NCBI GenBank assembly: GCA_050949645.1
Contig: JBMNGC010000001.1
Span: forward strand, 2,728,001-2,792,000
Length of the DNA: 64,000 bases
Direction of reading: 5' to 3'
Source of the DNA: RUG369 sp050949645
GTDB taxonomy: Bacteria > Planctomycetota > Planctomycetia > Pirellulales > Thermoguttaceae
Part shown: positions 33,098 through 41,443 of the stretch, piece by piece
Numbering within the stretch: the first letter of the stretch is position 1
Layout: the number at the start of each line of letters is the position of its first letter
Made by a program: the position numbers and the translations under genes
Notes under the pieces: generated by a model
Database searches by the model: none
What the model was told of the DNA's origin: nothing
Seen by the model: the letters and a program-made list of their open reading frames with translations, nothing else

Positions 33098-36000
33098 TTA
33101 CGGTTCCGGACGCGCGCGTTGGAAGCCGGGTTGGTCGGCCTCGGGTTGCGCGAGCGCGTCGTCGCGACCTTGAGCGATCGCGGCGAGCATCTTCTTCCAG
33201 TCGGGGTCGTCTTTGGATTCAAAGACGTATTGCGGTCGATCGGCGTAGGGGGCCGTCGAAAGACCGCGTCCGCCTTCTTCTTTTGGGAGATGCGCGTTGA
33301 GCGCCGCGCTCTTTTCAGGACGCGAAAGATTAAGCCATGCGAACCGACCCGTCCAGTCGATATTCGGCGCGTCGTGGACGCCCGGAAGGTCATGGTTGCC
33401 GCCGAGGATGTTCTGATGACACTCGGCGCACTTCTGATCGTAAATCGGTTTGAATTCGTCGTTAAACCACGTGGCCAAGCCGCCTCCGTCGAGTGGCGCC
33501 CAACGGTCGCGGCGACCCGCCGATTGAGGACGCGTGTGCGCGTAGGTGCCGTGATAGATCGCGTTGGAGTCGAGCCAGAAGTTGATCTTTTTGAGCGATT
33601 GGTCGTCGACCGTCGCTTCGCAATGTTCTTCCGTGAAGTATTCTGGCAATCGACTTGCTAGCGCGCCGGTAGTATACGGTTCGTTGACCGCGCTCGTCGT
33701 GAAGAGGAGCCAGTAGAACTGCGCGAGCGGCTTGCCGAGCTGACGCTGGTCTTCCGGCATTTGGCCCGTGAGCATATCCGCTTGGCGGTAGGAACGGCTT
33801 TGCAGGAGAATGGCGTCGTAAGAGGCGGTGAAAAATCGCGTTAAATCTCCGCTGAGGTCGTAACCGCCCGCGGGATCGGCGCCATCGTGGCAGGAGACGC
33901 AATATTGGTCTAAGACCGGCTGAACGAGCGAGTTGTAATCGACGACGCCCGCGTCGAGCGTCTGGTTGCCGTCATGGGACCGACGGTATTCGTACGCGTC
34001 GTAGATATAGTCCGGAATGACGGGCATGTCTGGCGCGCGGAGACCGGCGGTCGGTCGACGACTGGAATCCTGGGCGGTCGCGGGGATCGTGTCGCGGTCT
34101 TCATGGCATCCGATGCATCCGACGGACTCGCCCGGCATGAACTGCGCAGCGCTTGTCATGCGCTGAATCTCGCGATCTTCTTCGTCGAGCGCCTGGAAGT
34201 AGATTTCTCGGAGCGCGGGCACATAGAAGTTCGCGCTTCCGTCGGGCTCGACGGGAACTTCGCCCCAGCAGCGTTTTGCGTAATAAGTAGCGACGCCCAT
34301 GGAGGGGGACTGGTCGAAGGAACGGTCGTAAAGCTCCTCCGTTTTGCGAATTTGCTCCATGATGCGGAGCTTTTTAACGACCCCGCGCTCCACGAACGGT
34401 TCGAGCCCCTGATAAACGTCGGCGAGGACGACCTGAGCGACGGGGTCGCCCTGGAGGAGATCCATCCGCTCAGGGATTCCCCAGACGTCCGCGTCCTCGG
34501 GATTCGCGTTGACGCGTTCGACGAGTCGATCATATTCTTCATGGGGTTCCTCTCCGTCCGTCTGACGCAGGCCTGAGAAGAGTTCCTGCGCCTTGAGGCG
34601 CGGTCGGAGCGTCTTGCGAAGGTTCGGATCGGAGACGCGCGAAGTCTGGACTTGCGGTCGCGGCGTTTCTTCAACGGCGATGGGGCAGAAGCAGTCGAGC
34701 TCGGGCTCTTCGCACAGGAGCTTGCGATTACCGTCGCAATCGAGGAGCCAGATGCGGTAGCGCAGGCTCGAGCCGGAGGAATTCGGTCCCAGAATCGTGC
34801 GATCGTTGGATCCGAAAGCGCACAGAGCGCGTTCTTCGTCGAGAGGGAAGGGATCGCGCCAGGCATAGTCCCACGACGTGTCGCGGATCGTCGGAAATTC
34901 CTTGGTCCAGAAGGTAAAGCCTTCGTCGCGTCCCGCCTCGATTCCCCTAGAGCGATCAACCACTCCGATCGCGCCGTGCGGGTACCCGTGATGCGGCGTA
35001 AAGGTCGCCATGACCTTCGAAGGCGGAGCGTCGGGAATCTGGCGCGCCTGGAGGATAGAACCGAAGTCACGGATCGTGTTGCCGTAGAAGAGCTGATAGT
35101 TGGTCCCGTCGGGATTTTCAGTCCACAACGACTGGCGGTAGGTGAGATCGCGGTCGACATATTCCCAGCGTGTAAAGAGGACGCGTCCGTCGGAGAGAAC
35201 CTGAGGATTGAAGTCGGAGAGCGTGTTCATGCTCACGCATTGGATCTCCGTTCCATCCGCGTTCATGCGGAAGAGGTTCGAAGCGGGACCGGGCTGACAA
35301 ACGGTGCGTCCAAAGCGGCGCGTGGAGACAAAGATGACGCCGCCGTCAGGGAGCTCGCAAGGCGAGACGTCAAAGAAGGGGCCATGCGTAAGCTGCGCAA
35401 GTCCTTCGCCGTCGATTCCGATCTTCCAGATATTCCAGTAGGGCCAGTCCTTGGAGCGATAGGAGAAAAAGATCGTCTGCGCGTCGAAGGAGAGGTTCAT
35501 GTCGTAGATCGAACCGTCGGGGTCTTCGAAGAGCGTCTTGATTCCCCGGTCTGGATCGGAGGGATCGACGTAACGAATCGCGCATCCCCGTCTCTTAGGG
35601 GTCGATTGCCAGAGGTCGTTTCCTACGGAATTGGGGCGATTGAGGAGCGACCGCGCAATATAGATAAATGGAGGGAGATCGCCAACGTCGAGGGTCTCAG
35701 GCTCCAGATCGCGATCGATCTTTGCGGCGACGAAAGGAATTTCGGAGAACGGGACGTTTTCATCCGTTCCGAGCCTTACGCGGAGATTGCGATATTCGAT
35801 CGGATTCTCCCAGCCGCGCATCGTGAAGGTCCCGGCGCGAAGTGGGGCGTTCGGTTGGGGTTCTTCCTCGCGATACTCGCCGATTCGCTGGCCGTCGATA
35901 TCGAAGACAAATCCTGTTTCGTCGAATTCGACGCGGAGCGTAAAGAAGCGCCCGATGGGAATTTCGTACGGAATACGCCTGAGCTGCACATAGTTGTACC

Positions 36001-36427
36001 GGTGAGCGCCGAGGTTAACGACTCGTTCTGCGGGATTAAAACCGATCTCGTAGCCGTTGAAATCGTCGGCGCCGATCGCGGAGTCGGAAACTTTAATGCA
36101 AATCCCAGAAAATCCTGAGGCGGCGGTCGGAAATCGGAGCTCAAGTTCGACGACGCCGTCGGTCGCATGGCGCCATTGAGGGGCGTCGTAATCGAGCCTT
36201 GGGCCCGCCTCCGCAGCGAGCGAGAGCGTTCCGTCTGCGTCGACGCTCCAGCTGCCGCCGTAAGCGGAGAAGCCTTCCACGGGGCTGAAAAGCTTGCCGC
36301 TCACCGAGGGGAGCGCGAGAATCTTCTCAAGGGGCGCCGCCGTGTCGTCGGCCCGCGCAAAGGAGAGCGTCGCGACAAAGGGCCCTAGCCAGAGGAGAGA
36401 TAACGTAGACCAGACGGAAAGTTTCAT
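33098..36427 (-). CDS. HzsA-like multihaem c-type protein with LamG/3-keto-disaccharide-hydrolase N-terminal domain
   Basis: 1109 residues. Signal peptide (cleavage near SFA/RA), an N-terminal DUF1080/LamG-like beta-sandwich (about 40-225), a beta-propeller-like region with TolB/PD40-type blades (about 280-560, e.g. FEDPDGSIYDMNLSFDAQ), a middle region resembling hydrazine synthase alpha, and a C-terminal cytochrome part. Three CxxCH haem sites: CIGCH (about 770), CVSCH (about 843) and CAECH (about 999). The first lies in MPGESVGCIGCHED, the context expected for the HZS-alpha middle domain. HzsA-related proteins occur in non-anammox planctomycetes; function unknown. Exported, where haem is attached. 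Its ATG overlaps the upstream TGA (ATGA). Confidence 0.85.
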   Translation of the reverse strand: MKLSVWSTLSLLWLGPFVATLSFARADDTAAPLEKILALPSVSGKLFSPVEGFSAYGGSWSVDADGTLSLAAEAGPRLDYDAPQWRHATDGVVELELRFPTAASGFSGICIKVSDSAIGADDFNGYEIGFNPAERVVNLGAHRYNYVQLRRIPYEIPIGRFFTLRVEFDETGFVFDIDGQRIGEYREEEPQPNAPLRAGTFTMRGWENPIEYRNLRVRLGTDENVPFSEIPFVAAKIDRDLEPETLDVGDLPPFIYIARSLLNRPNSVGNDLWQSTPKRRGCAIRYVDPSDPDRGIKTLFEDPDGSIYDMNLSFDAQTIFFSYRSKDWPYWNIWKIGIDGEGLAQLTHGPFFDVSPCELPDGGVIFVSTRRFGRTVCQPGPASNLFRMNADGTEIQCVSMNTLSDFNPQVLSDGRVLFTRWEYVDRDLTYRQSLWTENPDGTNYQLFYGNTIRDFGSILQARQIPDAPPSKVMATFTPHHGYPHGAIGVVDRSRGIEAGRDEGFTFWTKEFPTIRDTSWDYAWRDPFPLDEERALCAFGSNDRTILGPNSSGSSLRYRIWLLDCDGNRKLLCEEPELDCFCPIAVEETPRPQVQTSRVSDPNLRKTLRPRLKAQELFSGLRQTDGEEPHEEYDRLVERVNANPEDADVWGIPERMDLLQGDPVAQVVLADVYQGLEPFVERGVVKKLRIMEQIRKTEELYDRSFDQSPSMGVATYYAKRCWGEVPVEPDGSANFYVPALREIYFQALDEEDREIQRMTSAAQFMPGESVGCIGCHEDRDTIPATAQDSSRRPTAGLRAPDMPVIPDYIYDAYEYRRSHDGNQTLDAGVVDYNSLVQPVLDQYCVSCHDGADPAGGYDLSGDLTRFFTASYDAILLQSRSYRQADMLTGQMPEDQRQLGKPLAQFYWLLFTTSAVNEPYTTGALASRLPEYFTEEHCEATVDDQSLKKINFWLDSNAIYHGTYAHTRPQSAGRRDRWAPLDGGGLATWFNDEFKPIYDQKCAECHQNILGGNHDLPGVHDAPNIDWTGRFAWLNLSRPEKSAALNAHLPKEEGGRGLSTAPYADRPQYVFESKDDPDWKKMLAAIAQGRDDALAQPEADQPGFQRARPEP

Positions 36428-37164
36428 TCTTTCTCGCGCTCCATAAAGAGTCGTTGCGCTGCTTGGTAGTTTTCAAGGGTTCCAATATCATACCGCGCGC
36501 CGGGCGCAAGGTACGCGTAAACCGGGACGCGTCCCGCGAGCCACGCAAGGAACGAGCCGGGCGCGTCGACGTCGCAACCTTCGTCGACGGCAATGCGGAC
36601 GTACTTAAGGTCCTCGCGACGATAAACGTAAAAGGGGGGCGCGCACCAATGGGATTGGGGTTCGTCGGGCTTCTCCGTCATCGCGACGATCCTCTCGTCC
36701 GCGTCGATCTCCATAACGCCGGAGCGCCGTAACCGCGCCGTATCGGGCTCGTAATATCGGGTTCCGCAGCTGGCGCCTTTCATTTTGGCATAATCTATCA
36801 ACCCTTTCAAACTAAAATCAATAAGATTATCGCCGGCCAGGACGAGCAGGTCGTCGTCGATCCCCTGCGATTCGATCGCAAAGAGCATATCTCCGACGGC
36901 GCCGAGCCTTGTTTCATTAGAGGTCGTGCCGTCGTCGATAATCGTTATTGGTTCGGGGCGCCCCGACGCCCATTCCCGAAACATCGGCGCGAACTTCGAG
37001 TTGGTAACGACGTAATACGCGTCGATTTCGTCCGTCGTTTCAAGATCGTCGAGGAGCCGTTCCAGGATGTTCCTTGAACCGATTTTCAGCAACGGTTTGG
37101 GAAAATTTTTCGTGAGGGGGTAGAGGCGCGTGGCGTAGCCTGCTGCTAAAAAAAGGCACTTCAT
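36424..37164 (-). CDS. NTP-transferase (sugar-phosphate nucleotidyltransferase-like)
   Basis: 246 residues, Rossmann-type nucleotidyltransferase. N-terminus LFLAAGYATRLYPLTKNFPKPLL is the G-x-G-T/Y-R...P-K-P signature that binds the nucleoside triphosphate; VLAGDNLIDFS holds the metal-binding Asp. It ends in IGTLENYQAAQ, as in the glucose-1-phosphate thymidylyl/uridylyl and mannose-1-phosphate guanylyl families. The substrate cannot be assigned. Translationally coupled at both ends: start overlaps the kinase stop (ATGA), stop overlaps the next ATG (ATGA). With the upstream sugar kinase it could turn a free sugar into an NDP-sugar. Confidence 0.9.
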   Translation of the reverse strand: MKCLFLAAGYATRLYPLTKNFPKPLLKIGSRNILERLLDDLETTDEIDAYYVVTNSKFAPMFREWASGRPEPITIIDDGTTSNETRLGAVGDMLFAIESQGIDDDLLVLAGDNLIDFSLKGLIDYAKMKGASCGTRYYEPDTARLRRSGVMEIDADERIVAMTEKPDEPQSHWCAPPFYVYRREDLKYVRIAVDEGCDVDAPGSFLAWLAGRVPVYAYLAPGARYDIGTLENYQAAQRLFMEREKE

Positions 37165-38357
37165 AGTTCGATCCCGTCAGCGGAGTTGCAAATGCAGCAG
37201 GAATATTTCCCTTCCAGGTGCGGGAATTCCTTGAGGTACGCTTCCGAAACGCTTTGAAGGACCGCGTCCGCTTGAGAAGGGTCGACAATGGCGATGCAAC
37301 ATCCTCTGAAGCCCGCACCCGCGAAGCGTCCGCCGTAGACTCCGTCCGTTTTACGGAGAATCTCATAGAGCTTGATCTGCTCCGGCGCGCCGCTTTCCCA
37401 GTTGATAATGCTGCTCATCCCCGAATCGAAGGAGAGGCGTCCATAACGCTCAATATCGCCTTCGCGCCACGCCTGGGCGCCGCGTTCGACGCGATCTTGC
37501 TCCGAATACCAGTGGTCGCAGCGTTTGCGCCAGGGCTCGGGGAGACGCTCGCGGTATTTCTGGTAGATTTGAGGCGGAACGCGTCTTGCCGCGGTCTCTT
37601 CAAATTTTCCATAGGGACGACCCGCAAACGCCTCGAGCGCGTAGACGCCGGCGCGCAGCTCGTCGACGCGCGTGTTAAAATTCGAATTGACGAGACTTCG
37701 TTCGAGCCCTGAGAAGAAGATCCCAAACTGAAACGGTTTGGCGACGGGATTGACCGGAATCGTTTCATACGACCCGTCAAGCGTGTCGAGGTAGAGCATC
37801 GAGTTCTTCTGGGACAAGACTTCGCACGATTGATCAAGTTTACCGACCGAGACGCCGACATAATCCCTTTCCGCTGCGTAAGCGAGGTCGATGATTTCTT
37901 GACGCGCCAAATGGAGATCGTTGACCCTCGCGAGCGCCACGAGAAAGGAAATCGTGACCGCCGCTGAAGACGAGAGGCCGCCGATTGGGAGCGAACCGTC
38001 GATGACGCCGCAAAGACCGAATCGCAACGGGTAGCGCTTGCCGAGCATAACCGTCGCGCCGCGCAGATAGTCCGCCCAGTCGCGTTCAGGGGGCGGAGTC
38101 TTTAATACGTGCCATTGCGCGCGTTTCGGAAACTGCAACGACGTGACCTCGACGACTCCGTTGCGCTTGACGTCGTACGCGAAGGTTATTCCCTGATCGA
38201 TCGCAAAGCCCGTGATCTTACCGAGGTTATGATCGACATGCGCGCCGATCGGACAGACTCGATAGGGACAAAAGGTGTGAGCTTCGGGCTCGCGTTTGTA
38301 GATTTCCTGGAATCGTTCGTCGCATCGCATGGGGGTAACGCTCGCTTTTCTGACCAA
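37161..38357 (-). CDS. GHMP-family sugar kinase, galactokinase-like (galacturonokinase-like signature)
   Basis: 398 residues, GHMP superfamily. Motif 1 is PYRVCPIGAHVDHNLG (about 31-46) in place of the classical galactokinase GRVNLIGEHTDYN. Motif 2 is GGLSSSAAVT (about 127-136) and motif 3 is FAGAGFRGCCIA near the C-terminus. I recall the PYRxCPxGAHxDH form as the mark of plant galacturonokinase, so the substrate may be galacturonate or another sugar rather than galactose. Start is a TTG at 38355-38357 with GGAG 8 nt upstream; an ATG at 38330 lacks a ribosome site. Heads a four-gene unit (kinase, nucleotidyltransferase, HzsA-like, SUMF1) with overlapping ATGA junctions. Confidence 0.85.
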   Translation of the reverse strand: MVRKASVTPMRCDERFQEIYKREPEAHTFCPYRVCPIGAHVDHNLGKITGFAIDQGITFAYDVKRNGVVEVTSLQFPKRAQWHVLKTPPPERDWADYLRGATVMLGKRYPLRFGLCGVIDGSLPIGGLSSSAAVTISFLVALARVNDLHLARQEIIDLAYAAERDYVGVSVGKLDQSCEVLSQKNSMLYLDTLDGSYETIPVNPVAKPFQFGIFFSGLERSLVNSNFNTRVDELRAGVYALEAFAGRPYGKFEETAARRVPPQIYQKYRERLPEPWRKRCDHWYSEQDRVERGAQAWREGDIERYGRLSFDSGMSSIINWESGAPEQIKLYEILRKTDGVYGGRFAGAGFRGCCIAIVDPSQADAVLQSVSEAYLKEFPHLEGKYSCCICNSADGIEL

Positions 38358-38379
38358 AGACTATTCTCCATCGTCTGAT

Positions 38380-38408
38380 ATTCTAACGACCCGGCGTCGC
38401 TAAAACAA
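38380..38408 (-). promoter_or_regulatory. Promoter of the sugar-kinase operon
   Basis: On the minus strand TTGTTT, 17-bp spacer, TAGAAT; start near 38373, leaving a leader of about 16 nt before the TTG. The rest of 38358-38831 holds this and the next promoter, no gene. Confidence 0.6.
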
Positions 38409-38574
38409 GAGAAAAACGAATTTAAAGCGCGCAATCGACGGACATTTCACAACGGCGTGGCGCCGGCGCGGATTCGCCAAGCGGGTGTCGAAGATCAACG
38501 AGCCGCGCGCAGAGCGCTAAAGCGCACGTTTGTATGACTTCCAAGAAAAAATATTCGCATTCCATACGATTCTA

Positions 38575-38603
38575 TTGACTTCTATGAATCCGGAAACTAT
38601 AAT
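38575..38603 (+). promoter_or_regulatory. Promoter of the third DUF1559 gene
   Basis: TTGACT, 17-bp spacer, TATAAT, the closest to consensus in the window. Start near 38610, leader about 220 nt. Confidence 0.8.
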
Positions 38604-38831
38604 CCAATTAGAGGATCCGGGACGACAGCCAGAACGCTCAGTCGCTGGTCCTCCGCAACGTTCGCGTATTAGCAGAGATGAAGAGGGTCGTCGCTTTCCA
38701 CAACGACTTGTTTTTTTGCCCTGTAAGGAACAAGCGTCATACCTCTTTCTTTGCCGTAGATAGTTGATATTGTGGCGCCACGGCGTCGTGTTTGCCATTC
38801 CTACCATCTTTTATATTCTACGAGGTTCGGT

Positions 38832-39965
38832 ATGACTATTTCTAACTTTTCTCGTGGGAAACGGCGAGGTTTTACCCTTGTCGAACTTCTCGTTGTTATC
38901 GCCATCATCGGTATTCTTATTGGGCTCCTCCTCCCGGCGGTTCAGGCCGCGCGTGAAGCGGCGCGACGCATGCAGTGCTCCAACCAGATGAAGCAGATTG
39001 CGCTCGCGATTCATAACTATGTCGACGTCCACGAATCCTTGCCGACGAGCTCCCCCTTTAGCTCCTATGGCTGGTATAGACCCGATGCGAACAACTACGC
39101 TCCGCTTAGCGTTACCGCCTGTCTCCTCCCCTTTATCGAAGAAAGCGCGCGATACGACGCGCTCCTTGAACTTGACCGTCGACAGCGCGACGGCGAGATC
39201 GGCATATGGGACGCCGCCTTCTTCAATAGCGACATTTTCCGCCACAAGAACCGTATCACCACCGTCATCTGCCCGTCGGAACCCTTTGGTTCGCTGCCTT
39301 CGATCCACGCTGACAATGCGCGCGTCAACATCATGTACTGCCTCGGCGACGGGACCAGTAAACTCGACGCGCCGTGGAACCACCCGAACTATATCAGCGT
39401 CCCCACAAAGCAATGCCACAACCGCGGTCTCTTCCATCAGAACGCCTGGAAGCCTCTCGCCGCGTGCACCGACGGCACTTCGAATACCGCTGCGGTGAGT
39501 GAATCGGCGAGCGCGCCGGAAGGATACTATTCGACCGCCGCTAAAGGCGGTTCCGCGTCGGTCAGCGGATTCTACACTGGCGACCTCGATTGTCATCCTG
39601 ACGTCTGCATGAACAACGCGCGCGACCCGAACGACCCGAACAAGCTTGTCAACGGTTGCGATACCTGGCGCGGTAACTTCTGGCAAGACGGTCGAGCGTG
39701 GAACGGCTTCCATACCGTACTACCCCCGAACTCGCCAAGTTGCCAAGCGACCACTACAGGCTACTGGGGCTCCCTCTATCCTCCGAACAGCTTCCATTCT
39801 GGCGGCGTCAACGTCGGTATGGCCGACGGCTCTGTCCGCTTCGTCTCGGACACCGTCGATTGCGGCGATCTCAGCGCGGTCAGCACCCAGTGCACCGGCA
39901 GGAGCCCGTACGGCGTCTGGGGCGCCATGGGAACGCCAGCTGGCGGCGAAACCATCGCGCTGTGA
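38832..39965 (+). CDS. DUF1559 pseudopilin-like secreted protein (third)
   Basis: 377 residues from the ATG at 38832, which has GAGG 6-7 nt upstream. N-terminus GKRRG/FTLVELLVV with the prepilin cleavage motif, then LLPAVQAAREAARRMQC. The C-terminus keeps the H-x9-DG motif (HSGGVNVGMADG) and ends in the WGAMGTPAGGETI-like tail seen also in the first DUF1559 protein of the window. Several Cys residues are spread through the body. A lipoprotein gene follows after 96 nt. Role unknown; probably an abundant exported protein, given its near-consensus promoter. Confidence 0.95.
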   Translation: MTISNFSRGKRRGFTLVELLVVIAIIGILIGLLLPAVQAAREAARRMQCSNQMKQIALAIHNYVDVHESLPTSSPFSSYGWYRPDANNYAPLSVTACLLPFIEESARYDALLELDRRQRDGEIGIWDAAFFNSDIFRHKNRITTVICPSEPFGSLPSIHADNARVNIMYCLGDGTSKLDAPWNHPNYISVPTKQCHNRGLFHQNAWKPLAACTDGTSNTAAVSESASAPEGYYSTAAKGGSASVSGFYTGDLDCHPDVCMNNARDPNDPNKLVNGCDTWRGNFWQDGRAWNGFHTVLPPNSPSCQATTTGYWGSLYPPNSFHSGGVNVGMADGSVRFVSDTVDCGDLSAVSTQCTGRSPYGVWGAMGTPAGGETIAL

Positions 39966-40061
39966 TCCTCACGTCCATCCGTAAAATGTTGCGAAGCGCG
40001 TCGCGTTTGAAATTTTATGCGGCGCGCGACTTCCTTCCACTTTAGAAAATCAAAGAGCAAT

Positions 40062-40595
40062 ATGAAACGTCTTCTTCTCTTATGTTCCGTCGCCGTCATG
40101 GTTTCGACGATTGGTTGCGGCGGCGTCAAGAAACCCGACGGGCTGCCTGATCTCCAACCCGTCACGATCAAGCTAACGCAAGGTTCCGAGCCCCTCGCCA
40201 ACGCCGTGTTGAACATCAAGCCCATCGAACCGTCGACGACGAACAACTTCACGTGCGGCGGAACTTCCGACGCTAAAGGAGTCACGACGATCGTCACGCA
40301 CGGTCAGTACAAAGGCGCGCCGATAGGAAAATACAAGGTCGCCGTATCATGCACGGTCGGCGAAGGCACGCCGCCGCCGCCGTCACCGATCGACGAGGAA
40401 TCCGCGCGCGTGTGGAAGGAATACCAGGAATCGGGCGCGACCTACGAGGAATTCTATGTCGTCGATCCGGTCTATAGTACCGTTGAGTCGACGCCCCTTG
40501 AGATAGAAATCGTCAAGGGAAAGAATGAACTCACGCTTGACTGCGGCGAGAAAGTGCGCGTTCCCGTCGAAAAAAGCACCGGAGCGTCTGGCTGA
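40062..40595 (+). CDS. Lipoprotein paired with the third DUF1559
   Basis: 177 residues. Lipoprotein signal with lipobox TIGC then GG, followed by a beta-rich domain (PVTIKLTQGSEPLANAVLN, a transthyretin/carboxypeptidase-regulatory type start), a loop of four Pro residues and a short helical part, ending in a strand-rich tail. It resembles the 12362 lipoprotein in design but not clearly in sequence. Start at 40062 with AGAG upstream; the longer frame adds 15 polar residues. Ends at the terminator 40636-40674. Confidence 0.78.
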   Translation: MKRLLLLCSVAVMVSTIGCGGVKKPDGLPDLQPVTIKLTQGSEPLANAVLNIKPIEPSTTNNFTCGGTSDAKGVTTIVTHGQYKGAPIGKYKVAVSCTVGEGTPPPPSPIDEESARVWKEYQESGATYEEFYVVDPVYSTVESTPLEIEIVKGKNELTLDCGEKVRVPVEKSTGASG

Positions 40596-40635
40596 TAAGG
40601 CGCTAGCGACAACGCTTCTCCATCGTAACGAAAAT

Positions 40636-40674
40636 GGCGCGTCGATCGCAGAATGCGGTCGACGCGCCTTTTTT
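40636..40674 (+). terminator. Terminator of the third DUF1559-lipoprotein pair
   Basis: 10-bp perfect stem (40636-40645 with 40659-40668), 13-nt loop, six T. Confidence 0.92.
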
Positions 40675-40755
40675 ATGTAGTCGCTTCATCGCGACGCGCT
40701 TGATTCATTCAAAGCGGCCTGAGAAAGAAGAGGCGGAGCGGTTATTGGAGTCCGC

Positions 40756-41409
40756 TTAGATTTTCCATGAGGCGGCGATTTCACGCGCAAGCGCGACGCA
40801 TTCGTTCGCGTTTTCGCTATAGCCGTCGGCGCCGATCTGCGTCGCGAACGCCTGAGTGACGGGCGCGCCGCCGACGAGCGTCTTGACCTTATCGCGCAGT
40901 CCTTCTTTGACGAGCAAGTCGATCGTCGTCTTCATCTGCGCCATCGTCGTGGTGAGGAGCGCGGACATGCAGACGATGATTTTTTCGCCCGAATGCTTTT
41001 TGACCTCCTCGGCGAACGCTTCCGGGGCGACGTTGCAGCCGAGATCGACGACCTCGAAGCCCGCGCCCTCAAGGGTGGCGGCGACGAGATTTTTGCCAAC
41101 GTCGTGCATGTCGCCTTTGACCGTCCCTATCACGACGACTCCCTGACGTTCGACGCCGCTCTGACGGAGCGATGGGTTGAGGATCGCCATCGATTCCTGG
41201 GCCGCTTTGGCCGCCATGAGGAGCTCCGGCACGAAGTATTCGCCTTCCTCAAAGAGCTCGCCGACCTCGTCCATCGCGGGAATGACGTGGTTATCGAGGA
41301 TCTCGGTAGGGCTGACGCCGGCGTCGACGAGCGCCTGCGTTTCCTCGCCGGCGATATCGAAGTCGCCGTCGACGATCGCTAGATATAGTTCTGACTTTTC
41401 TTCCGACAT
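40756..41409 (-). CDS. Corrinoid (cobalamin-binding) methyltransferase protein, MtbC/MtaC-like
   Basis: 217 residues. An N-terminal helical cap domain (about 1-88) and a Rossmann-type B12-binding domain (about 90-217). The His that replaces the lower cobalamin ligand sits in GDMHDVGKNL (D-x-H-x-x-G), followed by the family's GFEVVDLG and the SALLTTTM and LVGGAPVT blocks. Such proteins carry methyl groups from methylamines, methanol or methoxy-aromatics to another acceptor. No partner methyltransferase is next to it. The ATG at 41407-41409 starts the conserved domain; the 93-residue upstream frame is an uvrB-overlapping artefact. Same strand as uvrB, 34-nt gap. Confidence 0.92.
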   Translation of the reverse strand: MSEEKSELYLAIVDGDFDIAGEETQALVDAGVSPTEILDNHVIPAMDEVGELFEEGEYFVPELLMAAKAAQESMAILNPSLRQSGVERQGVVVIGTVKGDMHDVGKNLVAATLEGAGFEVVDLGCNVAPEAFAEEVKKHSGEKIIVCMSALLTTTMAQMKTTIDLLVKEGLRDKVKTLVGGAPVTQAFATQIGADGYSENANECVALAREIAASWKI

Positions 41410-41443
41410 GGCGCGTTTTCCAGCGTCTCGCGACGCGCGTTCA

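Noticed and set aside
33098..36427. Anammox hydrazine synthase subunit
   Set aside because: No HzsB or HzsC gene nearby, the N-terminal LamG-like domain and sugar-gene neighbours do not fit; kept as HzsA-like only.
38530..38763. 77-codon frame upstream of the third DUF1559 gene
   Set aside because: It spans the near-consensus promoter at 38575-38603, has no ribosome site and no domain.
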